Of a stretch of 64,000 nt of DNA, positions 17,363 to 25,243 are shown in pieces (the first letter of the stretch is position 1; the number at the start of each line of letters is the position of its first letter). The notes under the pieces were generated by a model, which did no database searches, had not been told where the DNA came from, and saw nothing but the letters and a program-made list of their open reading frames with translations. A program made the translations under genes and the position numbers. The stretch spans positions 62,276-126,275 of the forward strand of contig JANXCC010000001.1 in NCBI GenBank assembly GCA_025060395.1, given 5' to 3'. The DNA comes from Candidatus Bipolaricaulota bacterium. Lineage in GTDB: Bacteria; Bipolaricaulota; Bipolaricaulia; RBG-16-55-9; DRXL01.

Positions 17363-18084
17363 GGAAGGGCGTGCTCGTCGCACTTGGCGTGCTCGTTGGT
17401 GTCCTTGGAGCTTGGTGGATCTGGCAAAGATCTTCCTTCCAACACGAAGAGAGTTCAGGCCCCCTGAGGGTCTTCCCGACAAAGATCAGAGTAGATGGTA
17501 ACCCCGATGATTTTGTGACTCTTGTCTTTATGCTACACAATCTCAGCGATCAAGAGCACTCTTATGAGCTACGCGCGGAAGTGCCTCCAGGATGGCAACT
17601 GCTTGAGGCACTCCGGGCTATCGCCGTTAGTCCTCAAGCCCAACACGAGGTCTTTTTCACCGTGCAGATCCCGCCGGGGACACCGCCCGGTCGCTATACC
17701 CTTGGCCTCTATGCTGCTAGCGGGGTGGACTTCGCTGTCGGAAGGGCGCAGGTTATCGTGAGGGCCCGCGAACGACTCAAGCTCTCACTTGCTTCGGCAG
17801 ATTTACTCGTCCGTCCTAGCGAAGAGAAATCGATCACCTTGACAGTGACCAACCGAGGGAATATTCCAGCTCGAGCGACAGTAGCGGTGGCGACAGCCCC
17901 TCTCGGGTGGCAGTTTCAGCTGCAAGAGAGTGCTCTGACCCTCGCTCCACGTGAGAGCAAGACCGTAGAGCTGAGGGTCAAACCCTTGCCCGGAGTAGAG
18001 CTAGCGCCAGGACGATTCACCGTGCAGGCGATCTCTCCCTCAGCACGCGATGAGCTCTCAGTGACCGTTGTCCTTGTGCCGTAG
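17359..18084 (+). CDS. Membrane-anchored protein with two NEW3-like domains
   Basis: 241 residues. One N-terminal transmembrane segment (about 5-23) is followed by two NEW3-like Ig domains: the first with LVFMLHNLSDQEHSYELRA and IPPGTPPGRYTLGLY, the second with LTVTNRGNIPARATVAVA and LAPGRFTVQAI. These resemble the N-terminal domains of the 976-residue protein it overlaps by 4 nt (ATGA), so the pair is translationally coupled and probably acts together. It is the last gene of the fibre-like operon. The function is unknown. Confidence 0.65.
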   Translation: MRKGVLVALGVLVGVLGAWWIWQRSSFQHEESSGPLRVFPTKIRVDGNPDDFVTLVFMLHNLSDQEHSYELRAEVPPGWQLLEALRAIAVSPQAQHEVFFTVQIPPGTPPGRYTLGLYAASGVDFAVGRAQVIVRARERLKLSLASADLLVRPSEEKSITLTVTNRGNIPARATVAVATAPLGWQFQLQESALTLAPRESKTVELRVKPLPGVELAPGRFTVQAISPSARDELSVTVVLVP

Positions 18085-18091
18085 CCCTCCG

Positions 18092-18120
18092 TTGAATATC
18101 GCTCATGAAAGTGCTAGAAT
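18092..18120 (+). promoter_or_regulatory. Promoter of ftsH
   Basis: TTGAAT (18092-18097), 17 nt, TAGAAT (18115-18120). Confidence 0.7.
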
Positions 18121-18154
18121 GAAGCCGAGAGCACGGTGACGAGGAGGATGTAGG

Positions 18155-20323
18155 TTGTTTCCCCATGACGACGAACAACAGAGGCGAGTGCGGAATCTCC
18201 GGAATATTGCCCTGGTGATGATCGTGATCATCTTCGCTGTGATCTTATTACAATCGTTCTTTGGAAGCCCTGATTCTGCGGAGAAGCAGATTCGATACTC
18301 AGAATTTCTTGCGCTGCTGCAAGCAGGTCAGGTCACCACGGTGACCCTGGAAGGGACGTCCTTTGTGACCGTATCGGGGCGTGTGCGACCTGTGAGCGCT
18401 CTTGCGGAAAATCCCTTCATAGCCGATCTGGATGCACGAAGGAGCCAAGAGCATCAACGGAAGGAAAAGATCGAGGCTTTGCAAGACCATCAGAGTCGGC
18501 GCTTGGCCTGGATCATGGCTTTGCGCTCGGAGCTGCCTTATCCTCTGCTCTCCACGGCTCAAACGATCCAGCGCCAGCTTCTAGGGCTTGCGGTGCGCCA
18601 TGCTGAGGTCGCGCGTGCCCTCGAGGCTCTCGTGCAGGCTCGCAAGCAGAAAGCCGACGAGATCAGTGCCTTGACCCAGGGGATCTTAGGGAGAGCCGAG
18701 CGCTTCCGCACGAAGGCCGCCCTCACGGACGTCTTGCAAGAATTGAGACAGCACAAGATCGACTACGACTACAAAGAGACCGGAGACTCCTCATGGATCT
18801 TCTCGGTCTTGCTCTCGCTCTTGCCGCTCTTGATTATCGCGTTGCTCTGGTACGGGATGATGCGGCGGATGCAAGGCGAGGGCAGCAGCGCGTTAAACTT
18901 CGGGCGCAGCCAGGCCAAATTAGTCACCAAAGAGTACTCACGGGTCACCTTTGACGATGTTGCTGGTATCGACGAAGTCAAAGAAGAAGTCCAGGAGATC
19001 GTAGATTATCTGAAAGACCCGCAAAAATTTACGCGCATCGGCGCGCAGATCCCCAAGGGCGTTCTGTTAGTTGGCCCGCCGGGGACGGGCAAGACGCTCC
19101 TGGCGCGCGCCATTGCCGGCGAGGCTGATGTGCCCTTCTTCTCGATCTCGGGTTCGGACTTTGTCGAGATGTTTGTGGGCGTCGGGGCTGCCCGCGTGAG
19201 GGATCTGTTTCGCAGGGCTAAGGAGGAAGCGAAGGGCAAGCGCGGCGTGATCATCTTCATCGACGAGATCGACGCGGTAGGCCGGAAGCGCGGGGCGGGG
19301 ATCGGGGGGGGTCACGACGAGCGGGAACAGACGTTGAACCAGCTGCTCTCAGAGATGGATGGCTTTGAGAAGAACGAGCACGTGATCATCTTAGCCGCGA
19401 CCAATAGACCCGATATTCTCGATCCCGCGCTCTTGCGCCCCGGACGCTTCGATAGAAAGATCACGGTGCCGCCGCCGGACTCCAAGGGCCGCGAGGCTAT
19501 TTTGAAAGTCCACACGCGCAACAAGAAGCTGGCTCCCGATGTCGACTTGAAGGTCTTAGCGCGGCGTACCCCAGGTTTTGTCGGGGCAGACTTAGAGAAT
19601 CTCTGTAACGAAGCGGCGCTTCTTGCTGCCCGACGGAACAAAGAATTTATAGATATGAAGGACTTCGAGGACGCGATCGACCGGGTGATCGCGGGGATCG
19701 AGCGCAAGGGAAGGCTCTTAAGCGAGGAAGAGAAAGTGAAGATCGCCTATCATGAAGCGGGGCACGCCCTACTGGGCAAGCTTCTGCCCAAGGCCGATCC
19801 CGTCCACAGAATCTCGATTGTTCCTCGCGGGGAGGCCCTGGGATATACGCTGCAGCTCCCGCTCAACGACAAGTATCTCTTCACCAAAGAAGAGCTGCTG
19901 GATCGCATCACCGGGATCTTGGGGGGCCGCGCTGCTGAAGAACTCATCTTCAACGAGATCTCCACGGGAGCCTATGATGATCTCAAGAAGGCCACAGAGA
20001 TTGCCAAGCGCATGGTGGTCAGCTATGGCATGAGCGAGCGGGTGGGCCCTATCAATCTCGGTCAAGAGAACGGGAACGTCTTCCTCGGAGTTGATCTGGT
20101 CTTGAACCGCGAGCACAGCGAGAAGATGCTCTCCCTGGCCGACGAGGAGATCAAGAACATCATCGAGTCGTGCTATAAGCGCGCCAAGGAGTTGCTGCAG
20201 CGCAACCTCCAAGCGTTGCACAAGCTGGCTCGCAGGCTCCTGGAGGTCGAGGTGCTTGAGGGGGAGCAGCTCGACGCGCTCCTGAAGGACTCGCTCGTGC
20301 TCCCGGCCCCAACTCCAGCCTAG
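18155..20323 (+). CDS. ftsH: ATP-dependent zinc metalloprotease FtsH with enlarged extracytoplasmic domain
   Basis: Membrane AAA+ protease that degrades damaged membrane and short-lived soluble proteins. TM1 is about 17-34 and TM2 about 214-233. The AAA module has Walker A GPPGTGKT, Walker [12 protein letters not shown] and the second region of homology [20 protein letters not shown]; the zinc site HEAGH begins the protease domain. The 722 residues exceed the usual 610-650: an extra helical, charged segment of about 95 residues (about 92-185) lies in the domain between the two TM helices. The start is TTG at 18155, with AGGAGG 7 nt upstream; the nearer ATG is followed at once by a stop. Confidence 0.97.
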   Translation: MFPHDDEQQRRVRNLRNIALVMIVIIFAVILLQSFFGSPDSAEKQIRYSEFLALLQAGQVTTVTLEGTSFVTVSGRVRPVSALAENPFIADLDARRSQEHQRKEKIEALQDHQSRRLAWIMALRSELPYPLLSTAQTIQRQLLGLAVRHAEVARALEALVQARKQKADEISALTQGILGRAERFRTKAALTDVLQELRQHKIDYDYKETGDSSWIFSVLLSLLPLLIIALLWYGMMRRMQGEGSSALNFGRSQAKLVTKEYSRVTFDDVAGIDEVKEEVQEIVDYLKDPQKFTRIGAQIPKGVLLVGPPGTGKTLLARAIAGEADVPFFSISGSDFVEMFVGVGAARVRDLFRRAKEEAKGKRGVIIFIDEIDAVGRKRGAGIGGGHDEREQTLNQLLSEMDGFEKNEHVIILAATNRPDILDPALLRPGRFDRKITVPPPDSKGREAILKVHTRNKKLAPDVDLKVLARRTPGFVGADLENLCNEAALLAARRNKEFIDMKDFEDAIDRVIAGIERKGRLLSEEEKVKIAYHEAGHALLGKLLPKADPVHRISIVPRGEALGYTLQLPLNDKYLFTKEELLDRITGILGGRAAEELIFNEISTGAYDDLKKATEIAKRMVVSYGMSERVGPINLGQENGNVFLGVDLVLNREHSEKMLSLADEEIKNIIESCYKRAKELLQRNLQALHKLARRLLEVEVLEGEQLDALLKDSLVLPAPTPA

Positions 20324-20341
20324 CTCCCGGCAGAGAGACCG

Positions 20342-21535
20342 ATGGCCTCGATGCCCCCGAGTCCCCTCATAAGGAAGCGCCTCGCGATCTTAGGTTCGAC
20401 CGGCTCGGTTGGGTCGCAGACGCTCGCCGTCGTCGAAGCTCTCACTCGAGCCGGGCATGCTTTTTCGGTGGTAGCCCTGGCAGCAGGCAAGAATTTAGAG
20501 CTTCTGGCAGCCCAAGCTCAGCGCTTCCAGCCAAAACTAATCGCCATCGAGCGCGCAAAAGACCTGAGCAAGTTGCGACGGCTCGTGGGGACTTTCTGGA
20601 GTGGGGAGATCGTCGTCGGCGAGGAGGGACTAATTGCTGCAGCTACTCACCCTGATGCCGATCTTATCGTCAACGCCCTGGTCGGCGCCCTGGGGTTGAT
20701 CCCGACTCTTGAGGCCCTCAAAGCCAAGAAAATCGTCGCACTAGCGAACAAAGAGTCCCTGGTCATCGGTGGGCATCTCGTGCACGGCGTACAGTCCAAG
20801 CGAAGCCTGATCCCCATAGACAGCGAGCACAGCGCGCTCTTCCAGCTCATGCACTCTCTCCACCCTAGCGAGATCGAGAGAATTATTCTGACGGCGTCGG
20901 GTGGGCCGTTTCGCACTCGTCCGTTAGATTCTTTCGCGCAGATCACGGTAGCAGAAGCCCTGCAGCACCCCACCTGGCAGATGGGCAAGCGAATCACTAT
21001 AGATTCAGCGACGCTCGTCAACAAAGCCTTCGAAGTGATCGAAGCCCATTGGCTCTTTGATCTACCTTATGAAAAAATCTCGGTGCTCATCCATCCGCAG
21101 AGCGTTGTGCACGGCTTGGTCGAGCTGACCGATGGCAGCATCCTTGCTCATCTGAGCACGACGGATATGAAGCTACCCATTCAGTATGCCCTCACATACC
21201 CGGAGCGCGTTCCATCGTCAGTAGCGAGACTAGACTTAGTCAAACAGAAGCTCGAATTTGCGCCGGTGGGGCGGGAGCGCTATCCGGCATTTTGGCTGGT
21301 GTGCGAGGCCGGGCAGCGCGGCGGGACGTTCCCTGCCGTGGCGAACGCTGCCGACGAAGTCTTCGTACAGAGATTCTTAAAGAACGAGATTCCGTTTGTG
21401 GGAATCGCTCGAGGCATAGAGCGAGTGCTTGCGGAGCATGAGGGCGTGCCTACCCCTGCTCTTGAAGAGATTCTTGAAGCCGATCGGTGGGCGCGCCAGC
21501 GAGCTAGCGAATTCCCTCCAAATTCGCTATCATAA
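20342..21535 (+). CDS. dxr: 1-deoxy-D-xylulose-5-phosphate reductoisomerase
   Basis: NADPH-dependent enzyme forming 2-C-methyl-D-erythritol 4-phosphate, the first committed step of the MEP isoprenoid pathway. The 397 residues show the dinucleotide motif ILGSTGSVGSQ at the N-terminus, ALANKESLVIGG near 140, the metal/substrate block IPIDSEHSALFQ, the flexible-loop region HPTWQMGKRITIDSATLVNKA, and HPQSVVHGLVE. The length is normal. It starts 18 nt after the ftsH stop and is probably co-transcribed with it. Its neighbour in many genomes, the site-2 protease rseP, is missing here. Confidence 0.96.
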   Translation: MASMPPSPLIRKRLAILGSTGSVGSQTLAVVEALTRAGHAFSVVALAAGKNLELLAAQAQRFQPKLIAIERAKDLSKLRRLVGTFWSGEIVVGEEGLIAAATHPDADLIVNALVGALGLIPTLEALKAKKIVALANKESLVIGGHLVHGVQSKRSLIPIDSEHSALFQLMHSLHPSEIERIILTASGGPFRTRPLDSFAQITVAEALQHPTWQMGKRITIDSATLVNKAFEVIEAHWLFDLPYEKISVLIHPQSVVHGLVELTDGSILAHLSTTDMKLPIQYALTYPERVPSSVARLDLVKQKLEFAPVGRERYPAFWLVCEAGQRGGTFPAVANAADEVFVQRFLKNEIPFVGIARGIERVLAEHEGVPTPALEEILEADRWARQRASEFPPNSLS

Positions 21536-21542
21536 TAAAGCT

Positions 21543-22730
21543 ATGGAGAACGCGCGCAAGTGGTTTGCTGTCTCGGCTGTGTTGTTGCTCCTTTTGGTCT
21601 TTACGATCGCCCTTGCAAACTACAATCAAGAGTGGAAGAGGTACCAACGGGCGTATCTGATCAAAGTCTTCACGGAGAAGGCCTTGGCGGAGAAGGGCTC
21701 GCTCTCACTTCTCGATCAGATCGCGATTGCTGTGAGCGCCGAAGCCAATCTTCAGATAAAGAAGGTCGTCACGGAAGTGGGGCGCAGTGCCGATCTGTGT
21801 ATGACGTGTCACATCAACGTCGGTGTTCCCGGCTTTGCCCAAGAACCCTTGAAAGATCTCTTAGAGACCCATAAGAATTTGAAGATCATCGAGCAGTTGC
21901 CGTTCGATCAAGTCGGCTGTACCGCATGTCATGGGGGCAACTCTCTAGCGCTGACTTCTGAGCTCGCTCATCACGAGATGCGCTCGCGCTTTGCCCAGAT
22001 TTTTGAAGAATCTATCGAGAAGTTGCGCTCGGAACGCTGGGCGGAGCGCCAGCAGGGTATTGAACGAATTCGCTGGATGACCGCGAACGACTTTGGATTT
22101 GTCTTTAACGCCCCGAAGGAGAAACGCGAGGAAGCGATCGCTCGGATTCTCGCGTGGTGGCAACTCCACAAAGACACGTTCTTGGTCGAGGGCTTTGGGG
22201 AGCGGAGCTCGCCGTTCCGCACAGAAAATCCTCAGGCCAAAGTAATCGAAGCCCGCACCGACGTCTCGATCGCTGGGGAACCGTTGCAATTTGTCGGCTC
22301 AGCAACATGCGTAGCGTGTCATGGGCATCCCGAGATCAGCGATGCCTACATTCCTGAGTCGAGCAAGCGTCACGTCGAGCTCTGGTTCCGCCCGGAGTTT
22401 ATGACCAGCACAAACATTGAAGCATTCAAAGAGCACCCGTTCATAGACGAACAGACCCTCAAGACCATGGACGTGACGTGCGAGGCGTGTCACGGTCCAG
22501 GGAGCGAGTACACGAAGCTGATGCAGAAGGGGATGGCGCTCGAAGCCTTGGGGCAGAGCGTGGAAGCCGCGGCCTTGATCGCCAAGGGCAAGGAGATCGC
22601 GCGCGCCAATGCCCGCACAATCATCAGCGAGCACGACCCGGCAACAGGCTACTCCCGCGTCTGGGCGATCTTCGAGCGCCTCATCGAAAAGGCATTGGCA
22701 GCCCAAGGACAGAACCGCCCTACAGAATAA
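21543..22730 (+). CDS. Membrane-anchored tetraheme c-type cytochrome
   Basis: 395 residues. A single N-terminal TM helix (about 8-26) is an uncleaved anchor; the rest faces outside the cytoplasm. Four CxxCH heme sites are visible: 86-90, 126-130, 256-260 and 313-317. They form two pairs separated by a helical, charged stretch of about 125 residues. The last pair belongs to a cytochrome c554/NrfA-like part with further His residues as possible distal ligands. A CATAAT box (21531-21536) ends 6 nt before the ATG, so the mRNA may be leaderless. It lies 2.5 kb from the 3' end of the Rieske/b/Rnf operon and could be the electron acceptor of that complex. That pairing is inference. Confidence 0.85.
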   Translation: MENARKWFAVSAVLLLLLVFTIALANYNQEWKRYQRAYLIKVFTEKALAEKGSLSLLDQIAIAVSAEANLQIKKVVTEVGRSADLCMTCHINVGVPGFAQEPLKDLLETHKNLKIIEQLPFDQVGCTACHGGNSLALTSELAHHEMRSRFAQIFEESIEKLRSERWAERQQGIERIRWMTANDFGFVFNAPKEKREEAIARILAWWQLHKDTFLVEGFGERSSPFRTENPQAKVIEARTDVSIAGEPLQFVGSATCVACHGHPEISDAYIPESSKRHVELWFRPEFMTSTNIEAFKEHPFIDEQTLKTMDVTCEACHGPGSEYTKLMQKGMALEALGQSVEAAALIAKGKEIARANARTIISEHDPATGYSRVWAIFERLIEKALAAQGQNRPTE

Positions 22731-22746
22731 AAATAAATGCCAGGAT

Positions 22747-22775
22747 TTGACTTTCGCACAGATCTTTCTTACAAT
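22747..22775 (+). promoter_or_regulatory. Promoter of the Rrf2-Mrp operon
   Basis: TTGACT (22747-22752), 17 nt, TACAAT (22770-22775). The transcription start would be near 22782, inside the dyad that follows. Confidence 0.88.
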
Positions 22776-22782
22776 GAACTCG

Positions 22783-22795
22783 GAGTATTTTACTC
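22783..22795 (+). promoter_or_regulatory. Candidate Rrf2 operator
   Basis: GAGTA-TTT-TACTC is a perfect 5-bp dyad with a 3-nt centre at the transcription start. ACTCGGA also occurs twice, 14 nt apart (22778-22784 and 22792-22798). The AT-rich centre between half-sites resembles IscR-type sites (GACTNNNNYAGTC). Autoregulation by the downstream gene is likely but inferred. Confidence 0.6.
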
Positions 22796-22813
22796 GGAAT
22801 TTGAGGTCCTCCT

Positions 22814-23224
22814 ATGAGGGTGACGCGCAAGAGCGATTATGGGCTCCGGGCGCTTTGTACCTTGGCTCGGCATTATAATCGCGAACCGGTCTCGATTGGG
22901 CAGCTCTCGGCAGAGCACAAGATTCCTGAGCCGTTCCTCGAGAAGATCATGCAGGAGTTACGCGAGCATGGGTTAGTCGAAGCAACCCACGGGCGGGGCG
23001 GAGGATATCTGCTGAAGAAGCGTCCGTCACAGATCTCTCTCCGGGAGATCGTGCAAGCTCTCGATGGACCAATCGCGCTCGTGACGTGTCTCGATCCCAG
23101 CTTAAAATGCGCTATCGAAGATGGCTGTCCCACCAGTCCCATCTGGGAGATCGTGAATCATCAGCTTGAAGAGTATTTGGCATCGCTCACGCTGAGCGAT
23201 GTCATGAAACTGCAGGGTGAGTGA
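22814..23224 (+). CDS. Rrf2-family transcription regulator, probably Fe-S sensing
   Basis: 136-residue winged-helix protein of the Rrf2/IscR family. The N-terminus MRVTRKSDYGLRALCTLA and the wing ATHGRGGGYLLKK are classic. Three Cys in LVTCLDPSLKCAIEDGC (spacing C-x6-C-x5-C, residues about 95-108) match the cluster-binding region of IscR-type sensors. GAGG lies about 9 nt before the ATG. It heads an operon with two Fe-S cluster assembly proteins, so it probably tunes Fe-S biogenesis and may autoregulate through the dyad over its transcription start. Confidence 0.9.
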   Translation: MRVTRKSDYGLRALCTLARHYNREPVSIGQLSAEHKIPEPFLEKIMQELREHGLVEATHGRGGGYLLKKRPSQISLREIVQALDGPIALVTCLDPSLKCAIEDGCPTSPIWEIVNHQLEEYLASLTLSDVMKLQGE

Positions 23225-23233
23225 GGCCCCGTC

Positions 23234-24277
23234 ATGGATCTCAGCGAGCGTGCTCTTGAAGTCTTGCGCCAGATCGAGATCCCTCGGACTCGCCGGCCCT
23301 TGGGTGATCTCATCGAAGATCTCTCCATTGATGGAGGGTCTGTCCATGTGCGGATGAGGCTCGCTCCTGCCTATGCCTCCAAATCTCAGCTTACCTCGTG
23401 GGTCGAGCAAGCTCTTAAGGCCATCCCCGGGGTCGAGAGGGTGCAGGTCGAGTTCGTCCAGACTCAGCGCCCGCGCCCGAGGGTGCTCACCCAGAAGGTG
23501 CGCTTCCCTCAGATCGCACGGATTCTCGTAGTCTTCAGTGGCAAGGGTGGGGTGGGCAAGAGTACCGTCAGTGTGAATCTGGCGGTAGCGCTTGCGCAGC
23601 AGGGAGCGCGAGTGGGGCTCTTTGACGCCGACGTGCATGGCCCCAATATCCCTACTCTTCTAGGGCTGACCGAGCCCCCTGTGGTGAAGGAGGGCAAACT
23701 CCTCCCGATCTTCAAACACGGGGTTCACGCGATCTCGATTGGCTTATTAGTCGGAGGAGGAGATCCGCTCATCTGGCGCGGCCCGATGATATCCAAGGCG
23801 ATTCGTGAACTTTTAGAGAGCACGGCCTGGCCAGAGCTAGACTATCTGATTGTCGACATGCCTCCAGGAACAGGAGATGCGCAGCTAGGGTTGGCGCAAG
23901 ACGTGGAGCTGACAGGTGCCATTGCCGTGACGACCCCCCAGGAAGTGGCGCTCTCCGATGTGCGTCGAGGCATAGGCGCGTTCTTCAAGCTCCATGTGCC
24001 CGTCCTTGGGATCATCGAGAATATGGCGTATTATCTCTGTCCCAAGTGCGGGCATCGAGAATATATCTTCGGTCAAGGCGGCGGTGAGGCCGAAGCCCGG
24101 CGACAGAAGATTCCGCTCCTCGGGCAGATCCCGCTAGATCCGAAGCTGCGCGAGGGCGGTGACGCCGGTATGCCCATCGTGATCGCTCATCCGTCGTCAC
24201 CTGCGGCGCAAGAGTTCGGCAAGATCGCTGAGAGGCTCATGAGATATTTTGCTCTCAGTCAAGGAGAGCAGCAATGA
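23234..24277 (+). CDS. Mrp/ApbC-type Fe-S cluster carrier ATPase
   Basis: P-loop NTPase that carries and delivers [4Fe-4S] clusters to apoproteins in the cytosol. In its 347 residues an N-terminal MIP18/DUF59 domain (about 1-85) is followed by the MinD-like ATPase with deviant Walker A FSGKGGVGKSTV near 100, DADVHGPNIPTLLG, and the switch VDMPPGTGDAQL. The cluster-binding CxxC is in YLCPKCGHREY near 275. It follows the Rrf2 regulator by 9 nt and its stop overlaps the next gene (ATGA). Confidence 0.95.
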   Translation: MDLSERALEVLRQIEIPRTRRPLGDLIEDLSIDGGSVHVRMRLAPAYASKSQLTSWVEQALKAIPGVERVQVEFVQTQRPRPRVLTQKVRFPQIARILVVFSGKGGVGKSTVSVNLAVALAQQGARVGLFDADVHGPNIPTLLGLTEPPVVKEGKLLPIFKHGVHAISIGLLVGGGDPLIWRGPMISKAIRELLESTAWPELDYLIVDMPPGTGDAQLGLAQDVELTGAIAVTTPQEVALSDVRRGIGAFFKLHVPVLGIIENMAYYLCPKCGHREYIFGQGGGEAEARRQKIPLLGQIPLDPKLREGGDAGMPIVIAHPSSPAAQEFGKIAERLMRYFALSQGEQQ

Positions 24278-24603
24278 AGGAGGAGGTGACTCTCTATATG
24301 TCTCCTGACGAGATCCGCGAAGTGATTCGGGAGAACGTCTTCGACCCCGAGTTGGGCTACAATGTCGTGGATCTGGGGTTGCTTTACGACGTCGAAGTCC
24401 GCGGTGACAAAGATGTCCGCCTCGAGATGACGCTGACGACTGTGGGCTGCCCGCTCTACGAGCAGATCCAAGCCGATTGCGAGCGCGCTATCAAAGAGCA
24501 CTTCGGCGAAGACGTCAACGTCGAGGTCGACTTCGTCTTCGATCCCCCATGGACCCCAGAGATGATGTCAGAAGAGATCCGCGCGGAGATGGGTTTCATC
24601 TAA
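24274..24603 (+). CDS. MIP18/DUF59 metal-sulfur cluster assembly protein
   Basis: 109-residue stand-alone DUF59 domain protein, a family (SufT, PaaD, MIP18) that helps mature Fe-S proteins. The core DPELGYNVVDLGLLYDVEV and the TTVGCPLYEQI motif with the single conserved Cys are clear; the C-terminal FDPPWTPEMMSEE is typical. The ATG overlaps the stop of the mrp gene (ATGA), with AAGGAGAG upstream, so the two are coupled. It duplicates the domain at the N-terminus of the Mrp protein next door. Confidence 0.92.
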   Translation: MKEEVTLYMSPDEIREVIRENVFDPELGYNVVDLGLLYDVEVRGDKDVRLEMTLTTVGCPLYEQIQADCERAIKEHFGEDVNVEVDFVFDPPWTPEMMSEEIRAEMGFI

Positions 24604-25236
24604 ATGGCTCTCTGTGTGTACTGTGCCAAGAAGGCGGGCAAACGCTCATGCCCAGCGCTGGGAGGCCTCATCTGTCCCAGCTGTTGTGGACACCATCGAG
24701 GTATCGCGATCAGTTGTCCCGTTAGTTGCAAGTATCTCAAGACCCACGAGAGCTATCAACGGGTCCGCCTAGCGGAAGAGTTCCACGCGCTCTGGGTTGA
24801 GAAGACGGAACCGCTCTATAAGGCCGGCAAGGAGCGCTCAATCGATCTTCTAGTATGGATAGAGATGCTGATCTATCAGTTCTATCGTGAGCGCGCGTTG
24901 GGCACAGACAGCGAAGTCGTCGAGGCCCTTGAATTTTTGCGACGTCGGTTCAGTTCGTTGATAATCGTCGAAGCCGGAGGTACGACCTTAGCCAAGCATC
25001 TGTGGGAAGGACTCCAAGAGTTTCTCAAGAGAGAGTCGTTCCCTGCAGAAGCGGTCTCTGAGGTTCTCGAGAAGAGCCTTGAGATCTTTCGGGCGTATGT
25101 AGACCCTGCACAACCACGAAGGTATTTGCACGGGATGTTGGGCCATGTCGAGCGATATTTTACGCTCCCTGACGAGTTGAAAGGAAGTCCGTCGCTAATT
25201 GCTACCCCGCAGATCGTCACGCCCAAGATGTCTTAG
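24604..25236 (+). CDS. Conserved-looking protein with N-terminal Cys-rich metal-binding motif
   Basis: 210 residues, not assigned to a named family. The first 45 residues contain nine Cys in a pattern CxxC...CPALGGLICPSCCGHHR...CPVSCKYL, as expected for a zinc- or Fe-S-binding knuckle. I recall similar CPAL-CCG-CPxxCxYL N-termini in other bacterial hypothetical proteins. The remaining 165 residues look helical, with no obvious catalytic motif. The ATG comes directly after the TAA of the DUF59 gene, without spacing, so it is in the Fe-S assembly operon and may serve metal or cluster handling. Tail to tail with the Rnf operon, 7 nt apart. Confidence 0.75.
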   Translation: MALCVYCAKKAGKRSCPALGGLICPSCCGHHRGIAISCPVSCKYLKTHESYQRVRLAEEFHALWVEKTEPLYKAGKERSIDLLVWIEMLIYQFYRERALGTDSEVVEALEFLRRRFSSLIIVEAGGTTLAKHLWEGLQEFLKRESFPAEAVSEVLEKSLEIFRAYVDPAQPRRYLHGMLGHVERYFTLPDELKGSPSLIATPQIVTPKMS

Positions 25237-25243
25237 CGAACGG

